Assembly: GCF_019793465.1 (NCBI RefSeq)
Contig: NZ_JAILYJ010000006.1
Coordinates: 266,484-330,483, forward strand
DNA: 64,000 bases
Source of the DNA: Rhizobium croatiense
Lineage (GTDB): Bacteria; Pseudomonadota; Alphaproteobacteria; Rhizobiales; Rhizobiaceae
Direction: 5' to 3'
The position numbers and the translations under genes are program-made. The notes beneath the pieces are model-generated. The model saw nothing but the letters and a program-made list of their open reading frames with translations, searched no databases and was not told where the DNA came from. Shown here one piece after another: positions 1 through 9,419 of this stretch. The stretch's first letter is position 1. Each line of letters starts with the position of its first letter.

Positions 1-674
1 GCATAGATCGGATCGACCGAAACGAGCGTTGTCAGCGCCGGCGAAGCCGAGCCGGCAGCAACCAGGTTACCCGCGGTCACCTCGATCTTGCCGATGCGGC
101 CGGACACCGGCGCCCGCACTTCGGTATAATCGAGATCGAGCTGGGCCGACTGCAATGCGGCCTGTGCCGAACGCAGTCCTGCCTGCGCCTCGGCCAGCGC
201 GCTCTGGCGCTGATCGAGATCGCTCTGAGAGATGGTGCGGTTGTCGGAAAGCCTGCGGCCGCGATCGAGTTCGGTCTGCGCCAGGCTGACCTTGGCTTCG
301 GCCGAGGCGACCTGGCCCTGCGCCTGCGCTACGCTCGCCTGATAGGGAGCCGGGTCGATGGTGAAGAGCAGGTCGCCCTGCTTGACCAGCGCACCTTCGC
401 GGAAGGCCACCGACAGGATGGCGCCGGCGACGCGGGAACGAACCTGGACACGGTCGACGGCTTCGAGGCGGCCGGAGAAACTCTCCCAGGCCGTCACGTC
501 GCGCGCCGTGACGACGGCAACCGTCACCGGCACGGCAGGAGGCTGCGCCGGGGCGGAAGCGGCCGTGGCGGTCGTGCTCATCGGCAGTTCGAAAAACAAT
601 GCAGCGCCGGAAACCGACGCAATAAGGCCTATGCCGGCGCCCACCAGGGCCCAGCGCTTGCTTCTGGACGTCAT
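1..674 (-). CDS. RND efflux periplasmic adaptor, 5' part only
   Basis: Membrane-fusion protein that would connect an inner-membrane RND pump to an outer-membrane channel. The gene runs off the left edge, so only about 224 N-terminal codons are visible. The start at 674 is supported by AAGGAG seven bases upstream. The N-terminus has a hydrophobic signal or anchor (about residues 8-29), then a Pro/Ala-rich stretch, the first biotinyl-lipoyl half (GRLEAVDRVQVRSRVAG), and a long Ala/Gln-rich coiled-coil hairpin ending in the second lipoyl half (DYTEVRAPVSGRIG). That domain order is typical of MexE/AcrA-type adaptors. It lies 46 bp downstream of the hydrolase-like gene on the same strand, so the two are probably co-transcribed. 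The cognate pump gene is expected beyond position 1. The family is clear; the substrate is unknown. Confidence 0.9.
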   Translation of the reverse strand, partial: MTSRSKRWALVGAGIGLIASVSGAALFFELPMSTTATAASAPAQPPAVPVTVAVVTARDVTAWESFSGRLEAVDRVQVRSRVAGAILSVAFREGALVKQGDLLFTIDPAPYQASVAQAQGQVASAEAKVSLAQTELDRGRRLSDNRTISQSDLDQRQSALAEAQAGLRSAQAALQSAQLDLDYTEVRAPVSGRIGKIEVTAGNLVAAGSASPALTTLVSVDPIY

Positions 675-720
675 CAGTACTCTCCTTGCGGCCCCAAGCC
701 GCCGAAATATCAGATCTTCT

Positions 721-1536
721 TCAATGCAATTGCGGTTGGACGCTTACGTCCTGAAGGAAATCTCCGAAATGGCGGCTGACGTGTTCCTGCCAATCGGGCA
801 CTTCCCCGGATTTCCCGCCATAAATCGAGGGCCAGCCCGTCCCGGCGGGAAGGACATGCTGGCGCACACCGACACCGGCCTTCTTCAGGCGGGCACCGTA
901 ACCAATAGTTTCGTCGTGCAGAGGATCGTCCTCGGCGGTGAAGATCAGCGCCGGGGCGACGCCTGCAAGACGCGAACAGAGGCAAGGTGCTGCGTAAGGG
1001 TGGCAGCCGCCGCCGCTCAAGTAATGGCTCCAGCCCTCCGTCCAGCGCTGCCGCATGCCGATGCCTTCCGCCTTGCGGATCGAGGAAGTGCCCATGAAGG
1101 GATCGAGCAGCGGCGAAATCAGCACCTGACCGTCGAGCGCGTCGGGCAACTGGTCGCGCGCCTTCAGGGCCACACCGGCGGCGACATTGCCGCCGGCCTC
1201 CTCACCGGCCACGAACAGCAGCGACTTGCGGTCGCCAAGGCCGGCAGCGCGCTTGTTGGCGAGATAGGTGAAAACGGAAAAGGAAACTTCCAGCACTTTC
1301 GGAAACAGATTGTCGGACAGGCTGCTGTAATCGACGGCGGCGACGATGGCGCCGGCCTTGGCGAGGCTGATCGCCACCGGCCGGTCGACATTTGTCTCCT
1401 GATCGAGAAACGCGCCGCCATGCAGGTAAAGCACGATCGGCGGTCCTTTGCCGTAATCGGCGCCCTGGTAGATGCGTGCGGAAACGGGGCCGATGGCCAC
1501 CTTGTCCAGCATCATATCTTTCCACTCCACCGTCAT
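721..1536 (-). CDS. HSL-family alpha/beta hydrolase-like protein with degenerate active site
   Basis: Protein of 271 residues with the alpha/beta-hydrolase fold of the hormone-sensitive lipase (HSL) family. The oxyanion-hole motif HGGAF is present at residues 39-43. The nucleophile elbow, normally GDSAGG, reads GEEAGG at 111-116, so the catalytic serine is replaced by glutamate (codons GAG GAG at 1203-1198). The usual acid motif is kept (DDPLHDE), but the C-terminal catalytic HGF motif is not recognisable (GTGWPS occupies that area). It is therefore unlikely to be a classical esterase. I chose the ATG at 1536 because AGAGG precedes it by 8 bases; an in-frame ATG at 1596 has no visible ribosome site. 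It is divergent from the LysR gene and upstream of an RND adaptor, which suggests a role tied to that efflux operon. Confidence 0.8.
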   Translation of the reverse strand: MTVEWKDMMLDKVAIGPVSARIYQGADYGKGPPIVLYLHGGAFLDQETNVDRPVAISLAKAGAIVAAVDYSSLSDNLFPKVLEVSFSVFTYLANKRAAGLGDRKSLLFVAGEEAGGNVAAGVALKARDQLPDALDGQVLISPLLDPFMGTSSIRKAEGIGMRQRWTEGWSHYLSGGGCHPYAAPCLCSRLAGVAPALIFTAEDDPLHDETIGYGARLKKAGVGVRQHVLPAGTGWPSIYGGKSGEVPDWQEHVSRHFGDFLQDVSVQPQLH

Positions 1537-1700
1537 GGTTCCGGCCTCTGTGCGCATCGCGACAAACAGACAACGCCCGTCGCTTGCATTTTGCATAAAA
1601 AAGATATTGTTATTCAGAACAGGGAATAAGAAGCGATATCGCGATTACACTGTTCCAATTTTCGAATAATGGTGCAACGCAAACTGCGGACTTGAAACCG

Positions 1701-2612
1701 ATGGATCAGCTTTCGGCAATGCGCGTCTTCATCCGTGTGGTGGAGACGGGCAATTTCACCCGCGCCGCCGACATGCTCGCCATGCCCAAGGCGACGGTGA
1801 CCAATCTTATCCAGGGCCTGGAGGCGCATCTGCGCACCAAGCTTCTGAATCGTACCACGCGCCGGGTGATGGTGACCACGGACGGCGCGCTTTATTACGA
1901 ACGCGCCGCCCAGCTTATCTCCGAACTGGAGGAACTCGACGGCAGCCTCTCCAACTCGCAGAGCCTGCCGAGCGGTCGGCTGCGCGTCGAAATGAGCGGC
2001 GCCTTTGCTGACGCAATTGTCGTCCCGGCCCTTTGCGACTTTTATCAGCGCTATCCCGATATCCGTCTGGACCTCGGCGTCAGCGACCGAACGGTGGATT
2101 ATCTGGTCGAAAACGTCGATTGCGCGTTGCGGGCCGGCACGCCCACCGACCAGTCGCTGATCGCCCGGCGCGTTTCGGAGATGGAGCTCATCACCTGTGC
2201 TTCGCCAAGTTACATTCAGAAATTCGGCATGCCCGAACGCCCTGAGGATCTGGAGGCCGCACATTACTCGGTCAACTATTTCCGCGCTCAGAACAACCGG
2301 ACGCTGCCCTTCGAATTTCGCAGGGACAACGAGACGATTGAAACCAACCCGCGCTATATCGCCTCCGTCAACGACAGCCGCACCTATCTGACCGCGGCGC
2401 TGACGGGGCTCGGTGTCGCGCAAGTGCCAACCTTCATGGCGCGCGAGCCGATGCGGCGGGGCGAACTCGTCCGCGTGCTGCCGGAATGGCGCCGCGATCC
2501 GATCCCGCTCTATGTCGTCTATCCGCCGAACCGCCACCTCAGCAACAAGGTCCGCGTCTTCGTCGACTGGCTGGTGAAGCTTCTGGTCGAGGCCAAGCTG
2601 AACGACTATTGA
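1701..2612 (+). CDS. LysR-family transcriptional regulator
   Basis: A 303-residue LTTR. The N-terminal winged helix-turn-helix is plain (MDQLSAMRVFIRVVETGNFT, then RAADMLAMPKATVTNLIQGL), followed by a periplasmic-binding-like effector domain ending in YVVYPPNRHLSNKVRVFVDW. The start is set at the ATG 1701, the usual first residue of this subfamily; a TTG nine bases upstream is possible. The gene is divergent from the hydrolase-like and RND adaptor genes, the normal position for an LTTR controlling them. The 160-bp intergenic region is AT-rich near 1596-1680. The effector is unknown. Confidence 0.93.
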   Translation: MDQLSAMRVFIRVVETGNFTRAADMLAMPKATVTNLIQGLEAHLRTKLLNRTTRRVMVTTDGALYYERAAQLISELEELDGSLSNSQSLPSGRLRVEMSGAFADAIVVPALCDFYQRYPDIRLDLGVSDRTVDYLVENVDCALRAGTPTDQSLIARRVSEMELITCASPSYIQKFGMPERPEDLEAAHYSVNYFRAQNNRTLPFEFRRDNETIETNPRYIASVNDSRTYLTAALTGLGVAQVPTFMAREPMRRGELVRVLPEWRRDPIPLYVVYPPNRHLSNKVRVFVDWLVKLLVEAKLNDY

Positions 2613-2720
2613 GCCGCAAAACAGATACGGCCCGGAAGGAGTGGTACCTTCGACGGGCCGCAATATTTTGAACATCGGGCCTGTCGCGCCGCAGAGCGGG
2701 CGCGGCAGGCTCTGGAGGTT

Positions 2721-2755
2721 CGCAAGAGAGCGTCAGGGAACGCCACTCTCTCGCG
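2721..2755. terminator. Imperfect hairpin downstream of the LysR gene
   Basis: Arms CGCAAGAGAG (2721-2730) and CTCTCTCGCG (2746-2755) pair with one mismatch around a 15-base loop, about 110 bp after the LysR stop. There is no T-tract, so a terminator role is only a guess. Apart from this hairpin, the region 2613-2842 contains nothing I recognise. Confidence 0.25.
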
Positions 2756-2842
2756 ATAAAACAGTTATAAGCACTCTCCATAAGATTGTAAGAGGGAAAA
2801 CCCACAAGCGAAGTTCACATAATCGCGATGAGGTCGCCTTCG

Positions 2843-3050
2843 TCAGATCATGCCGCCATTGGCGCGCACGTCTGGCCGTTGATCCAAGCCGCCGTCCGGG
2901 CCGGGAGGAAGGCGACCGCCGACGCGATGTCCTCGGGCGTGCCGAGGCGCTCCAGCGGGTTCATCTTCGCTATGCGGACGACGAGTTCCTGTAGTTTGCC
3001 GTTGAGGAAAAGATCGGTGGCGACAGGACCGGGCGCAATGGCGTTGACGG
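2843..3050 (-). pseudogene. 3' remnant of an SDR-family oxidoreductase gene
   Basis: The minus strand encodes the last 65 or so residues of a short-chain dehydrogenase (VNAIAPGPVATDLFLNG, then MNPLERLGTPEDIASAVAFL and the WINGQ block). There is no Rossmann N-terminus, no NNAG motif and no YxxxK. Near the end the frame is disturbed: a one-base shift after INGQT restores the usual ending VRANGGMI and its stop at 2843-2845, while the uninterrupted frame ends early at 2848. Another compensated shift lies around the LPARTAAW segment, where the next frame reads GPDG. These are signs of decay. The upstream limit near 3050 abuts a LysR gene remnant on the other strand. Confidence 0.75.
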
Positions 3051-3051
3051 T

Positions 3052-3523
<472 letters not shown>

Positions 3524-3572
3524 CACGCGCTTGTCACGTCAAACGGTTTTGGGGTGACGCCAAGCGCGCCGA

Positions 3573-4190
3573 ATGGTATCTGCCTCGGCCATGACCGATG
3601 GTGGAATGACAAGGGGCGCGATCGGCGCCGGCCCGCTTGCCGGCGAAAGCCTCAAGGCGTTTTTCGAGCGCGATGCGATCACTGTTGCCCGGGCTCTGCT
3701 CGGCTGCCATCTCACAATCGACGGCGTCGGCGGCCGCATCACCGAGACGGAAGCCTATTTCCCCGATGACGAGGCCTCGCACAGCTTCCGCGGCCCGACC
3801 AGGCGCAATGGCGCCATGTATGGCCGCCCCGGCAATGTCTACATCTACCGCATTTACGGCATGTACTGGTGCCTGAACTTCGTCTGCCATCCGGGTTCGG
3901 CCGTGCTCATCCGGGCGCTTGAGCCGGAAACCGGATTCCCTCTGATGATGCAGCGGCGCGGCACCGACATGCTGACGGCGCTTTGCAGCGGCCCCGGCAA
4001 ACTCTGCCAGGCGCTCGGCATCGATATCGAGATCAACGACCGGCTGCTCGACCGCCCGCCCTATGCGCTGACGCCCTCCGTGCCGGTGCCGATCGTTTCG
4101 GGAAAACGCATCGGCATCACGAAAAATGCCGACACGCCATGGCGCTTCGGCATCCAGGGATCGCGTTATCTCAGCAAGCCGTTTCGCTGA
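3573..4190 (+). CDS. mpg: 3-methyladenine DNA glycosylase (MPG/AAG family)
   Basis: Base-excision repair enzyme that removes 3-methyladenine and other alkylated purines from DNA. The AAG fold is recognisable along the whole 205 residues: ARALLGCHLTIDG, then ITETEAYFPDDEASHSFRG with the catalytic glutamate in ETEAY, the intercalating region RNGAMYGRPGNVYIYRIYGM, and SGPGKLCQALGI. Length and motif order match bacterial MPG proteins. The start is uncertain: ATGs at 3573, 3591 and 3606 are in frame, and none has a strong ribosome site. It is convergent with emrB; the two stop codons are adjacent (4188-4193). Monocistronic as far as can be seen. Confidence 0.93.
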   Translation: MVSASAMTDGGMTRGAIGAGPLAGESLKAFFERDAITVARALLGCHLTIDGVGGRITETEAYFPDDEASHSFRGPTRRNGAMYGRPGNVYIYRIYGMYWCLNFVCHPGSAVLIRALEPETGFPLMMQRRGTDMLTALCSGPGKLCQALGIDIEINDRLLDRPPYALTPSVPVPIVSGKRIGITKNADTPWRFGIQGSRYLSKPFR

Positions 4191-5735
4191 CTATTCCATG
4201 ACGGTACTTTGGTCGACGGCGGGCGCTGCCTTCGGCTTGCGCAGCAGGAGCACCAGCGGAATGACCGCAAGCGACATCAGCATCAGCAGCTTGAAATCGT
4301 CCATATAGGCGATGATCGTCGATTGCAGCGTGATGATCTCGTTGAGCGAGGCGCGCCCGGCCGCCGTCACGGGACTGAGCCCCTGCGCCGCCGCCGCGTT
4401 GAAGGCGTGATTGAACGGCGTCACATAGGCTGCGATCGATTCATGATTGCTCTGCGTGTTCTCGACGATCAGCGCCGAGACGATCGAGATGCCCACCGAC
4501 GAGCCGATATTGCGCGACAGATTGTAGAGGCCGGTGCCGTCGCCGCGCATATGGGCGGGCAGCGTGGCGAAAGCGATCGTCGTCAGCGGCACGAAGAGGA
4601 AACCGAGACCGGCGCCCTGGATGAAACCGACCGACACGATCGTCCATTGCGAGACGTCGGGCGTCCAGCCGGTCATGTCATACATCGCCCAGGCGGTGAG
4701 GCCGAGGCCGAGCACCAGCAGCCAGCGTGTATCGACCTTGCCGATCAGCCGCCCGACGATGAACATGCAAAGCATGGTGCCGAGTCCACGCGGCCCCATC
4801 ACGATGCCGGCGGTGATGACGGGATAGCCCATCAGCGTCTGCAGATAGGGCGTCATCAGCGCCAGCGAGGCGAGATAGGTGATGCCGATCACGAAGATGA
4901 AGATCATGCTGATCGTGAAATTCTGGTCGAGGAACAGCTTCGGATTGACGAAGGATTTCTCCGCCGTCAGCGTGTGCACCAGCAGCAGATAGAAGGCGGC
5001 AGCGCAGATGATCGCTTCGAGCATGATCTCGCCGGAGGAGAACCAGTCGAGCTGCTCACCGCGGTCGAGGAAGAGCTGCAGCGAGGCGATGAACAGGCTC
5101 ATCATGCCGAAACCGAACCAGTCGAGCTTGGCGAGCGCATCCCTCTTCGTTTCCGATACGAAGATGACGATACCGGCAAAGGCAAGCGCGCCGATCGGCA
5201 CGTTAATGTAGAACACCCAGCGCCAGCTGATATTGTCGGTCAGCCAGCCACCGATGACCGGGCCGAGGACCGGCCCGACCATGACCGAGACGCCGAAGAG
5301 CGCCATGGCCGAACCGCGCTCCTCGACCGTGTAGATGTCGAGCAGGATGCCCTGGGAAAGCGGCACCAGCGATGCGCCGAACAGGCCCTGCAGCAGGCGG
5401 AAGGCGACGATCTGGTTCAGCGATTGCGCCAGGCCGCAGAGGACCGAGGCGGCCACGAAGCCTGATATGGCGACGAGCAGCACGCGCTTGCGGCCGAACT
5501 TGGCGGCAAGGAAACCGGAGGGAGGCGTCATGATCGCCGCCGCAACTATGTAGGAGGTCAGCACCCAGTTGATCTGGTCGGCGGAGGCCGACACGCTGCC
5601 CTGAATATAAGGCAGCGCCACATTGGCGATCGTCGTATCCAGCGCCTGCATGATGACGGCAAGGATGACGCAGGCGGTGATCGCGCCGCGATTGGCAACA
5701 GGGGTCGCCGGAGATGCGGGAGGGTTACTCATCAT
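4191..5735 (-). CDS. emrB: EmrB/QacA-type multidrug MFS exporter (DHA2 family)
   Basis: Inner-membrane drug:H+ antiporter of 14-helix DHA2 type, about 514 residues. Visible motifs are MQALDTTIANVALPYIQG (helix 1, motif D1), GFLAAKFGRKRV (motif A) and GPVLGPVIGGWL (motif C). The start is one of two tandem ATGs at 5735/5732, which overlap the end of emrA (GATGATGAGTAA), so the genes are translationally coupled. It is the last gene of marR-emrA-emrB. It should work with the EmrA adaptor and an outer-membrane channel that is not in the window. The pair resembles the rhizobial RmrAB system described as a flavonoid-inducible pump; that parallel is from family knowledge, not proven here. Confidence 0.93.
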   Translation of the reverse strand: MMSNPPASPATPVANRGAITACVILAVIMQALDTTIANVALPYIQGSVSASADQINWVLTSYIVAAAIMTPPSGFLAAKFGRKRVLLVAISGFVAASVLCGLAQSLNQIVAFRLLQGLFGASLVPLSQGILLDIYTVEERGSAMALFGVSVMVGPVLGPVIGGWLTDNISWRWVFYINVPIGALAFAGIVIFVSETKRDALAKLDWFGFGMMSLFIASLQLFLDRGEQLDWFSSGEIMLEAIICAAAFYLLLVHTLTAEKSFVNPKLFLDQNFTISMIFIFVIGITYLASLALMTPYLQTLMGYPVITAGIVMGPRGLGTMLCMFIVGRLIGKVDTRWLLVLGLGLTAWAMYDMTGWTPDVSQWTIVSVGFIQGAGLGFLFVPLTTIAFATLPAHMRGDGTGLYNLSRNIGSSVGISIVSALIVENTQSNHESIAAYVTPFNHAFNAAAAQGLSPVTAAGRASLNEIITLQSTIIAYMDDFKLLMLMSLAVIPLVLLLRKPKAAPAVDQSTVME

Positions 5736-6942
5736 CCTTGCCCTGAGACCGGCCCAGAAGCTTGTTGACGAAGTCGGGCAGTCCGCGGGCATGGCCGGTT
5801 TCGACATCGACGACGGTGCTCATGCCGACGCGAAGCGGCGGCTTGCCCTCGGTGTCCTCGATGCTGACGCGCATCGGAATGCGCTGAACGACCTTCACCC
5901 AGTTGCCGGTGGTGTTCTGCGCCGGCAGCAGCGAGAAGCTGGAGCCGGAGGCCGGGCTGATGCTCTCGACCTTGCCCTTCCATGCCACGCCGGGATAGGT
6001 GTCGACATGGATCTCGGCCGTCTGGCCGGGCTTGATATAGGTCAGCTCGGTTTCCTTCGGGCTGGCGGCGATCCACAGATGATCGGTGGCGACAAGCGAG
6101 AAGGCCTGCTGCGAAGCCTGCAGATAGGAACCCACCTGCAGCGCGTTGACATTGGTGACGATGCCGTCGAACGGCGCCTTGACGACGCTATGGTCGAGCT
6201 CGCGCTGGGCATTGTCGACATTCGACTTGGCCTGCAGGTAGAGCGGGTTTTCCTCGATCGGCTGGTCAGCCGAACCGCCGAGCTGGGCGAGCGTCGTTGC
6301 GGCTTCCGCCTTGGCGACGGCAACCTTCTGCCGAGCGGCCTCGAGATTGTGCTTGGCCTCGTCATAGGCCGATTGCGTCGCACTGCCATTGTTGACGAGG
6401 CTCTGCTGCCGGTCGAACTGATCCTGGTAATAGGGCAGATCGGCCTGCGCCTGGGTGATCTCGGCGAGCGACTGCTGATAGCTCGCCTTGAGGTTCATGA
6501 TCTGGTTGCGCTGGGCGCCAAGCTGCGCCTTGGCGCCATCGAGCGCAATCTTGAAGGAATCCGATTTCAGGCTAAAGAGCACCTGCCCCGCCTTGACCGC
6601 CTCGTTCTCGTGCACGTTGATTTGCTCGACGATCCCCGAGACATCGGTGGTAATCCCGACCATATCGGCCTGGATATAGGCGTTATCGGTCGACATCACC
6701 TGGCCGCCATTGACGTAATAATAACCGCCGCCGACGAGCGCCAGAGGCAGCAGGGCAAACAGGATCGGCCGCGTGAGACTGCGCCGGCGGCGGACCTTGT
6801 TGCCGCCAGGCGCAGCCACGGCGGCAGCCGGCGCTGAATTGGATGAAGGCGCTTCGGCTACCGTTTCCTGCTGTTTGATTTGGTTTTCAGATGTCTTGGC
6901 ATTGGCGTCGGCAACGACGCGGAGGTTGGGTTGATCAGCCAT
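5725..6942 (-). CDS. emrA: EmrA/HlyD-family membrane fusion protein
   Basis: Adaptor of 405 residues for the EmrB exporter. It has a cytoplasmic low-complexity N-terminus (about 1-50, Ala/Pro/Asn-rich), a single membrane anchor near residues 58-78, and STDNAYIQADMVGITTDVSG, the hallmark of the EmrA lipoyl domain. A long coiled coil follows, then the second lipoyl half (VVKAPFDGIVTNVNALQVGS) and the beta-barrel. The start ATG at 6942 overlaps the last eight bases of the marR-type gene, and its 3' end overlaps emrB. The three genes form one tightly packed operon read right to left. Confidence 0.93.
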   Translation of the reverse strand: MADQPNLRVVADANAKTSENQIKQQETVAEAPSSNSAPAAAVAAPGGNKVRRRRSLTRPILFALLPLALVGGGYYYVNGGQVMSTDNAYIQADMVGITTDVSGIVEQINVHENEAVKAGQVLFSLKSDSFKIALDGAKAQLGAQRNQIMNLKASYQQSLAEITQAQADLPYYQDQFDRQQSLVNNGSATQSAYDEAKHNLEAARQKVAVAKAEAATTLAQLGGSADQPIEENPLYLQAKSNVDNAQRELDHSVVKAPFDGIVTNVNALQVGSYLQASQQAFSLVATDHLWIAASPKETELTYIKPGQTAEIHVDTYPGVAWKGKVESISPASGSSFSLLPAQNTTGNWVKVVQRIPMRVSIEDTEGKPPLRVGMSTVVDVETGHARGLPDFVNKLLGRSQGKDDE

Positions 6943-7399
6943 CGTTCATCTCATTCTCTTCAACCGGTGTTCGGCAAGCCTGCACCAGGTTCGTCTTCAT
7001 TGCGGATAGGATCTGGTAAAGCTGCTCGCGCTGCTCGGCCGAAACGCCTTCGAGCGCCTCGGCTCGGGTTACGTCGCCGAGCTCGCGCATTTCGGCGAGC
7101 AGCGGGTGGGCTTCTTCGCGCATGTAGAGCAGCCAGATGCGCCGGTCGGTCGGGTGCTGGCGGCGTTCGATCAGCCCGCGTTCGGCGAGCTTGTCGAGAA
7201 TGCGCACCAAAGTGATCGGCTCGATTTCGAGAATTTCGGCAAGGCCGCTCTGATGGATGCCTTCATTGTTGGAGAGATAGGCAAGCGTTTGCCATTGCGA
7301 CCGGGTCAGCCCAAGGCACTTCGCGCGCTGCTCGAACCGCTTGCGCAGCAGCCGCGCGACATCATGGAGTAGGAAGCCGAGTGTGGGCGTAGCGCTCAT
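6935..7399 (-). CDS. MarR-family transcriptional regulator of the emrAB operon
   Basis: Winged-helix repressor of 154 residues: GLTRSQWQTLAYLSNNEGIH (helices 2-3), LAEILEIEPITLVRILDKL (recognition region) and RQHPTDRRIWLLYM (wing with the conserved DxR). It is the first gene of the operon, and its stop codon lies inside the emrA start region. Autoregulation plus drug- or flavonoid-relieved repression of emrAB is the expected logic, by analogy with EmrR. A short AT-rich inverted repeat upstream (7436-7449) could be the operator. Confidence 0.92.
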   Translation of the reverse strand: MSATPTLGFLLHDVARLLRKRFEQRAKCLGLTRSQWQTLAYLSNNEGIHQSGLAEILEIEPITLVRILDKLAERGLIERRQHPTDRRIWLLYMREEAHPLLAEMRELGDVTRAEALEGVSAEQREQLYQILSAMKTNLVQACRTPVEENEMNDG

Positions 7400-7435
7400 G
7401 AAAACCTGTGACGTTAGTTCATAAGGATACTTATA

Positions 7436-7449
7436 ATATCGTTAGATAT
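7436..7449. promoter_or_regulatory. AT-rich inverted repeat upstream of marR-emrAB
   Basis: ATATC (7436-7440), spacer GTTA, GATAT (7445-7449): a perfect 5-bp inverted repeat 37 bp upstream of the marR-type start, in the AT-rich stretch where the promoter should lie. It is short, so the call rests mainly on position and on MarR proteins binding AT-rich palindromes. Confidence 0.35.
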
Positions 7450-7611
7450 ATTGAGCTTGCAGCCAGCACAAGGACGCGGACGGCAGATTCAGCAAGGTCG
7501 GCTGAAATGCCGCAGCTTGGGCTCGAGCCCGTTTGACAGTGGCCGCGGCCCTGCGCCGCCCTAATTCTGCGGCAGGAACGCCTCCGCAGGAGGCGCATGT
7601 AGGGGAGCTTG

Positions 7612-9156
7612 ATGGCGTTCTTTGAAAGCATGCTGACCCTGCTGCTGGTGGCAATCGTCTTTCTGCAATTCTCCAGGAAGTTTCGGATCCCCTATCCGAC
7701 AATGCTGTCGATCGCCGGCGTCATCGTCGCGGCTGTGCCCTGGGCTCCCGAGGTTGCCATTGATCCCGACCTTGCATTGGCGTTGCTGGTCGCGCCCGTG
7801 CTCTTCGACGCCGCTTATGATCTGCCGCCGAGGACATTGAGGCGCAACTGGCTGCCGCTCTTCTCGCTCGCCGCGATCGCCGTGATCCTGACAGCTGCAG
7901 CCGTCGCCGTCGTCGGGGTGACGATGGCCGGCCTGCCGTTGGCCGCGGCCGTCGCGCTCGGCGCCATCGTCGCGCCGCCGGATGCCGCCGCCGCCACCGC
8001 CATGCTCGATCGCTTCGCCCTGCCGCGCCAGACCTATGCCGTCCTGAAGGGCGAGAGCCTTTTAAACGATGCCGTCGCGCTTCTGATCTTCAGCGCTGCG
8101 GTTTCGGCCGCGGCCAGTCCGGCCTTCTTTTCCGGCGCTCTGGCGGAACTGGCTCTCGCCGTCCCCGGTGGCCTCGTCTTCGGCTATCTCATGGGCCGTC
8201 TCTACATGGTCGTCGGCCTGAGGCTCGCCGGCACGCTCGGCGGCACCCTGCTCGAATTCGTCGCCACCTTCGGCACGTGGATCATCGCCGAGCGGCTGCA
8301 TCTTTCGGCGATTCTGGCCATCGTCGTCTACGCGATGGTGATTGCCCGCTACATGCCGGAACGGCAGACGGCCCGCCACCGCATCCACTCCTATTCTGTG
8401 TGGGAGGCTGCGGTCTTCCTGCTCAATGTGCTCGCTTTTCTGCTGATGGGCCTGCAGGCCCGCCAGATCGTCCTCGACCTCGATCCCGGCCGACTGAGTT
8501 TCGCGATCGGCTTCGCCGCCGCGGTCTTCGGCACCGTCGTCGTCGTCCGTCTCGCCTGGGTGCTCTTCTACAACCGGGCGATCAAATTTCTCGCAGCGCG
8601 CAGACGCACGACACAGGCCGCTCCGACGTTTGCGGCCAGCCTGCTTGCCGGCTGGTGCGGCATGCGCGGCCTCGTCACACTGGCGACCGCGCTCGCCCTG
8701 CCGGTCGACTTTCCCGATCGCGACATCATCCTGCTCAGCGCGCTCGCCGTCGTCCTCGGCACGCTCATCGTCCAGGGACTGACGCTCGGACCGCTGATCC
8801 GTTTTCTGAAATTCGATCCGGACACGTCCCTGGAGCGCGATCTCGCCAGAGCCCGCGTGGCGTTGATCGATGCGGCGCTGGCCGAGCTTACAGGCGGCGA
8901 GGACGATTCCATCCGCATCCTGCGCGACGTCTACACCTCGGAGCGCAAGATCGCCGCGGACGGCAAACATCCGCGCGAGGTCAGCAGGCTCGATAAACAG
9001 CGCCGCAATGTCATCGTCGCAAAACGCGCCAAGCTGGCAGCGATGCGCCGCTCCGATGAGATCGACGATGATGTCTTTCATATGCTGGAACAGGAGCTTG
9101 ACTGGGCCGAGCTCGGCGCGCTTCCGCCCGGCAGGGACGAGATCGTCGAGAGCTGA
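7612..9156 (+). CDS. CPA1-family Na+/H+ antiporter
   Basis: Inner-membrane cation:proton antiporter of 514 residues with about 12 hydrophobic segments up to residue 405, then a cytoplasmic charged tail of about 110 residues. Motifs include GAIVAPPDAAAATAMLDRF and LKGESLLNDAVALLIFS, the conserved ND-containing ion-translocation helix of CPA1 exchangers. The ATG at 7612 is preferred (GGGGAG seven bases upstream) over the TTG at 7609. The gene is divergent from marR-emrAB and 263 bp ahead of the RND adaptor gene. A role in pH or salt homeostasis is inferred from the family. Confidence 0.92.
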   Translation: MAFFESMLTLLLVAIVFLQFSRKFRIPYPTMLSIAGVIVAAVPWAPEVAIDPDLALALLVAPVLFDAAYDLPPRTLRRNWLPLFSLAAIAVILTAAAVAVVGVTMAGLPLAAAVALGAIVAPPDAAAATAMLDRFALPRQTYAVLKGESLLNDAVALLIFSAAVSAAASPAFFSGALAELALAVPGGLVFGYLMGRLYMVVGLRLAGTLGGTLLEFVATFGTWIIAERLHLSAILAIVVYAMVIARYMPERQTARHRIHSYSVWEAAVFLLNVLAFLLMGLQARQIVLDLDPGRLSFAIGFAAAVFGTVVVVRLAWVLFYNRAIKFLAARRRTTQAAPTFAASLLAGWCGMRGLVTLATALALPVDFPDRDIILLSALAVVLGTLIVQGLTLGPLIRFLKFDPDTSLERDLARARVALIDAALAELTGGEDDSIRILRDVYTSERKIAADGKHPREVSRLDKQRRNVIVAKRAKLAAMRRSDEIDDDVFHMLEQELDWAELGALPPGRDEIVES

Positions 9157-9419
9157 CGCCCCTTCCGCGACGTCTCGATGGATTCAGGAACCGCCGCCAA
9201 TTGGCATTTGCAATTTTTCGCCGCTGCCGTTTATAGTCCAATTCCATAGGGTTACGATTTTTCTGATCTGCATTGCCTGCCGGCCTTCCTTTCCAGGGAT
9301 TGGACGCCGGAGAATTCAAGGAGGCGGACGCCTCCGCTCAAGCAGCAAGACATGAACGACATCACTTCATCTTAGGTTTGGCGGCAGCAAAAAGCGGGCG
9401 CCGAGATTGGAGGACCGGT

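Noticed and set aside
4209..6837. Long open frames on the plus strand opposite emrB and emrA
   Set aside because: They are antisense to clear homologues of known families, rich in Arg/His/Gly, and have no ribosome sites or domains. They arise from GC-rich codon bias.
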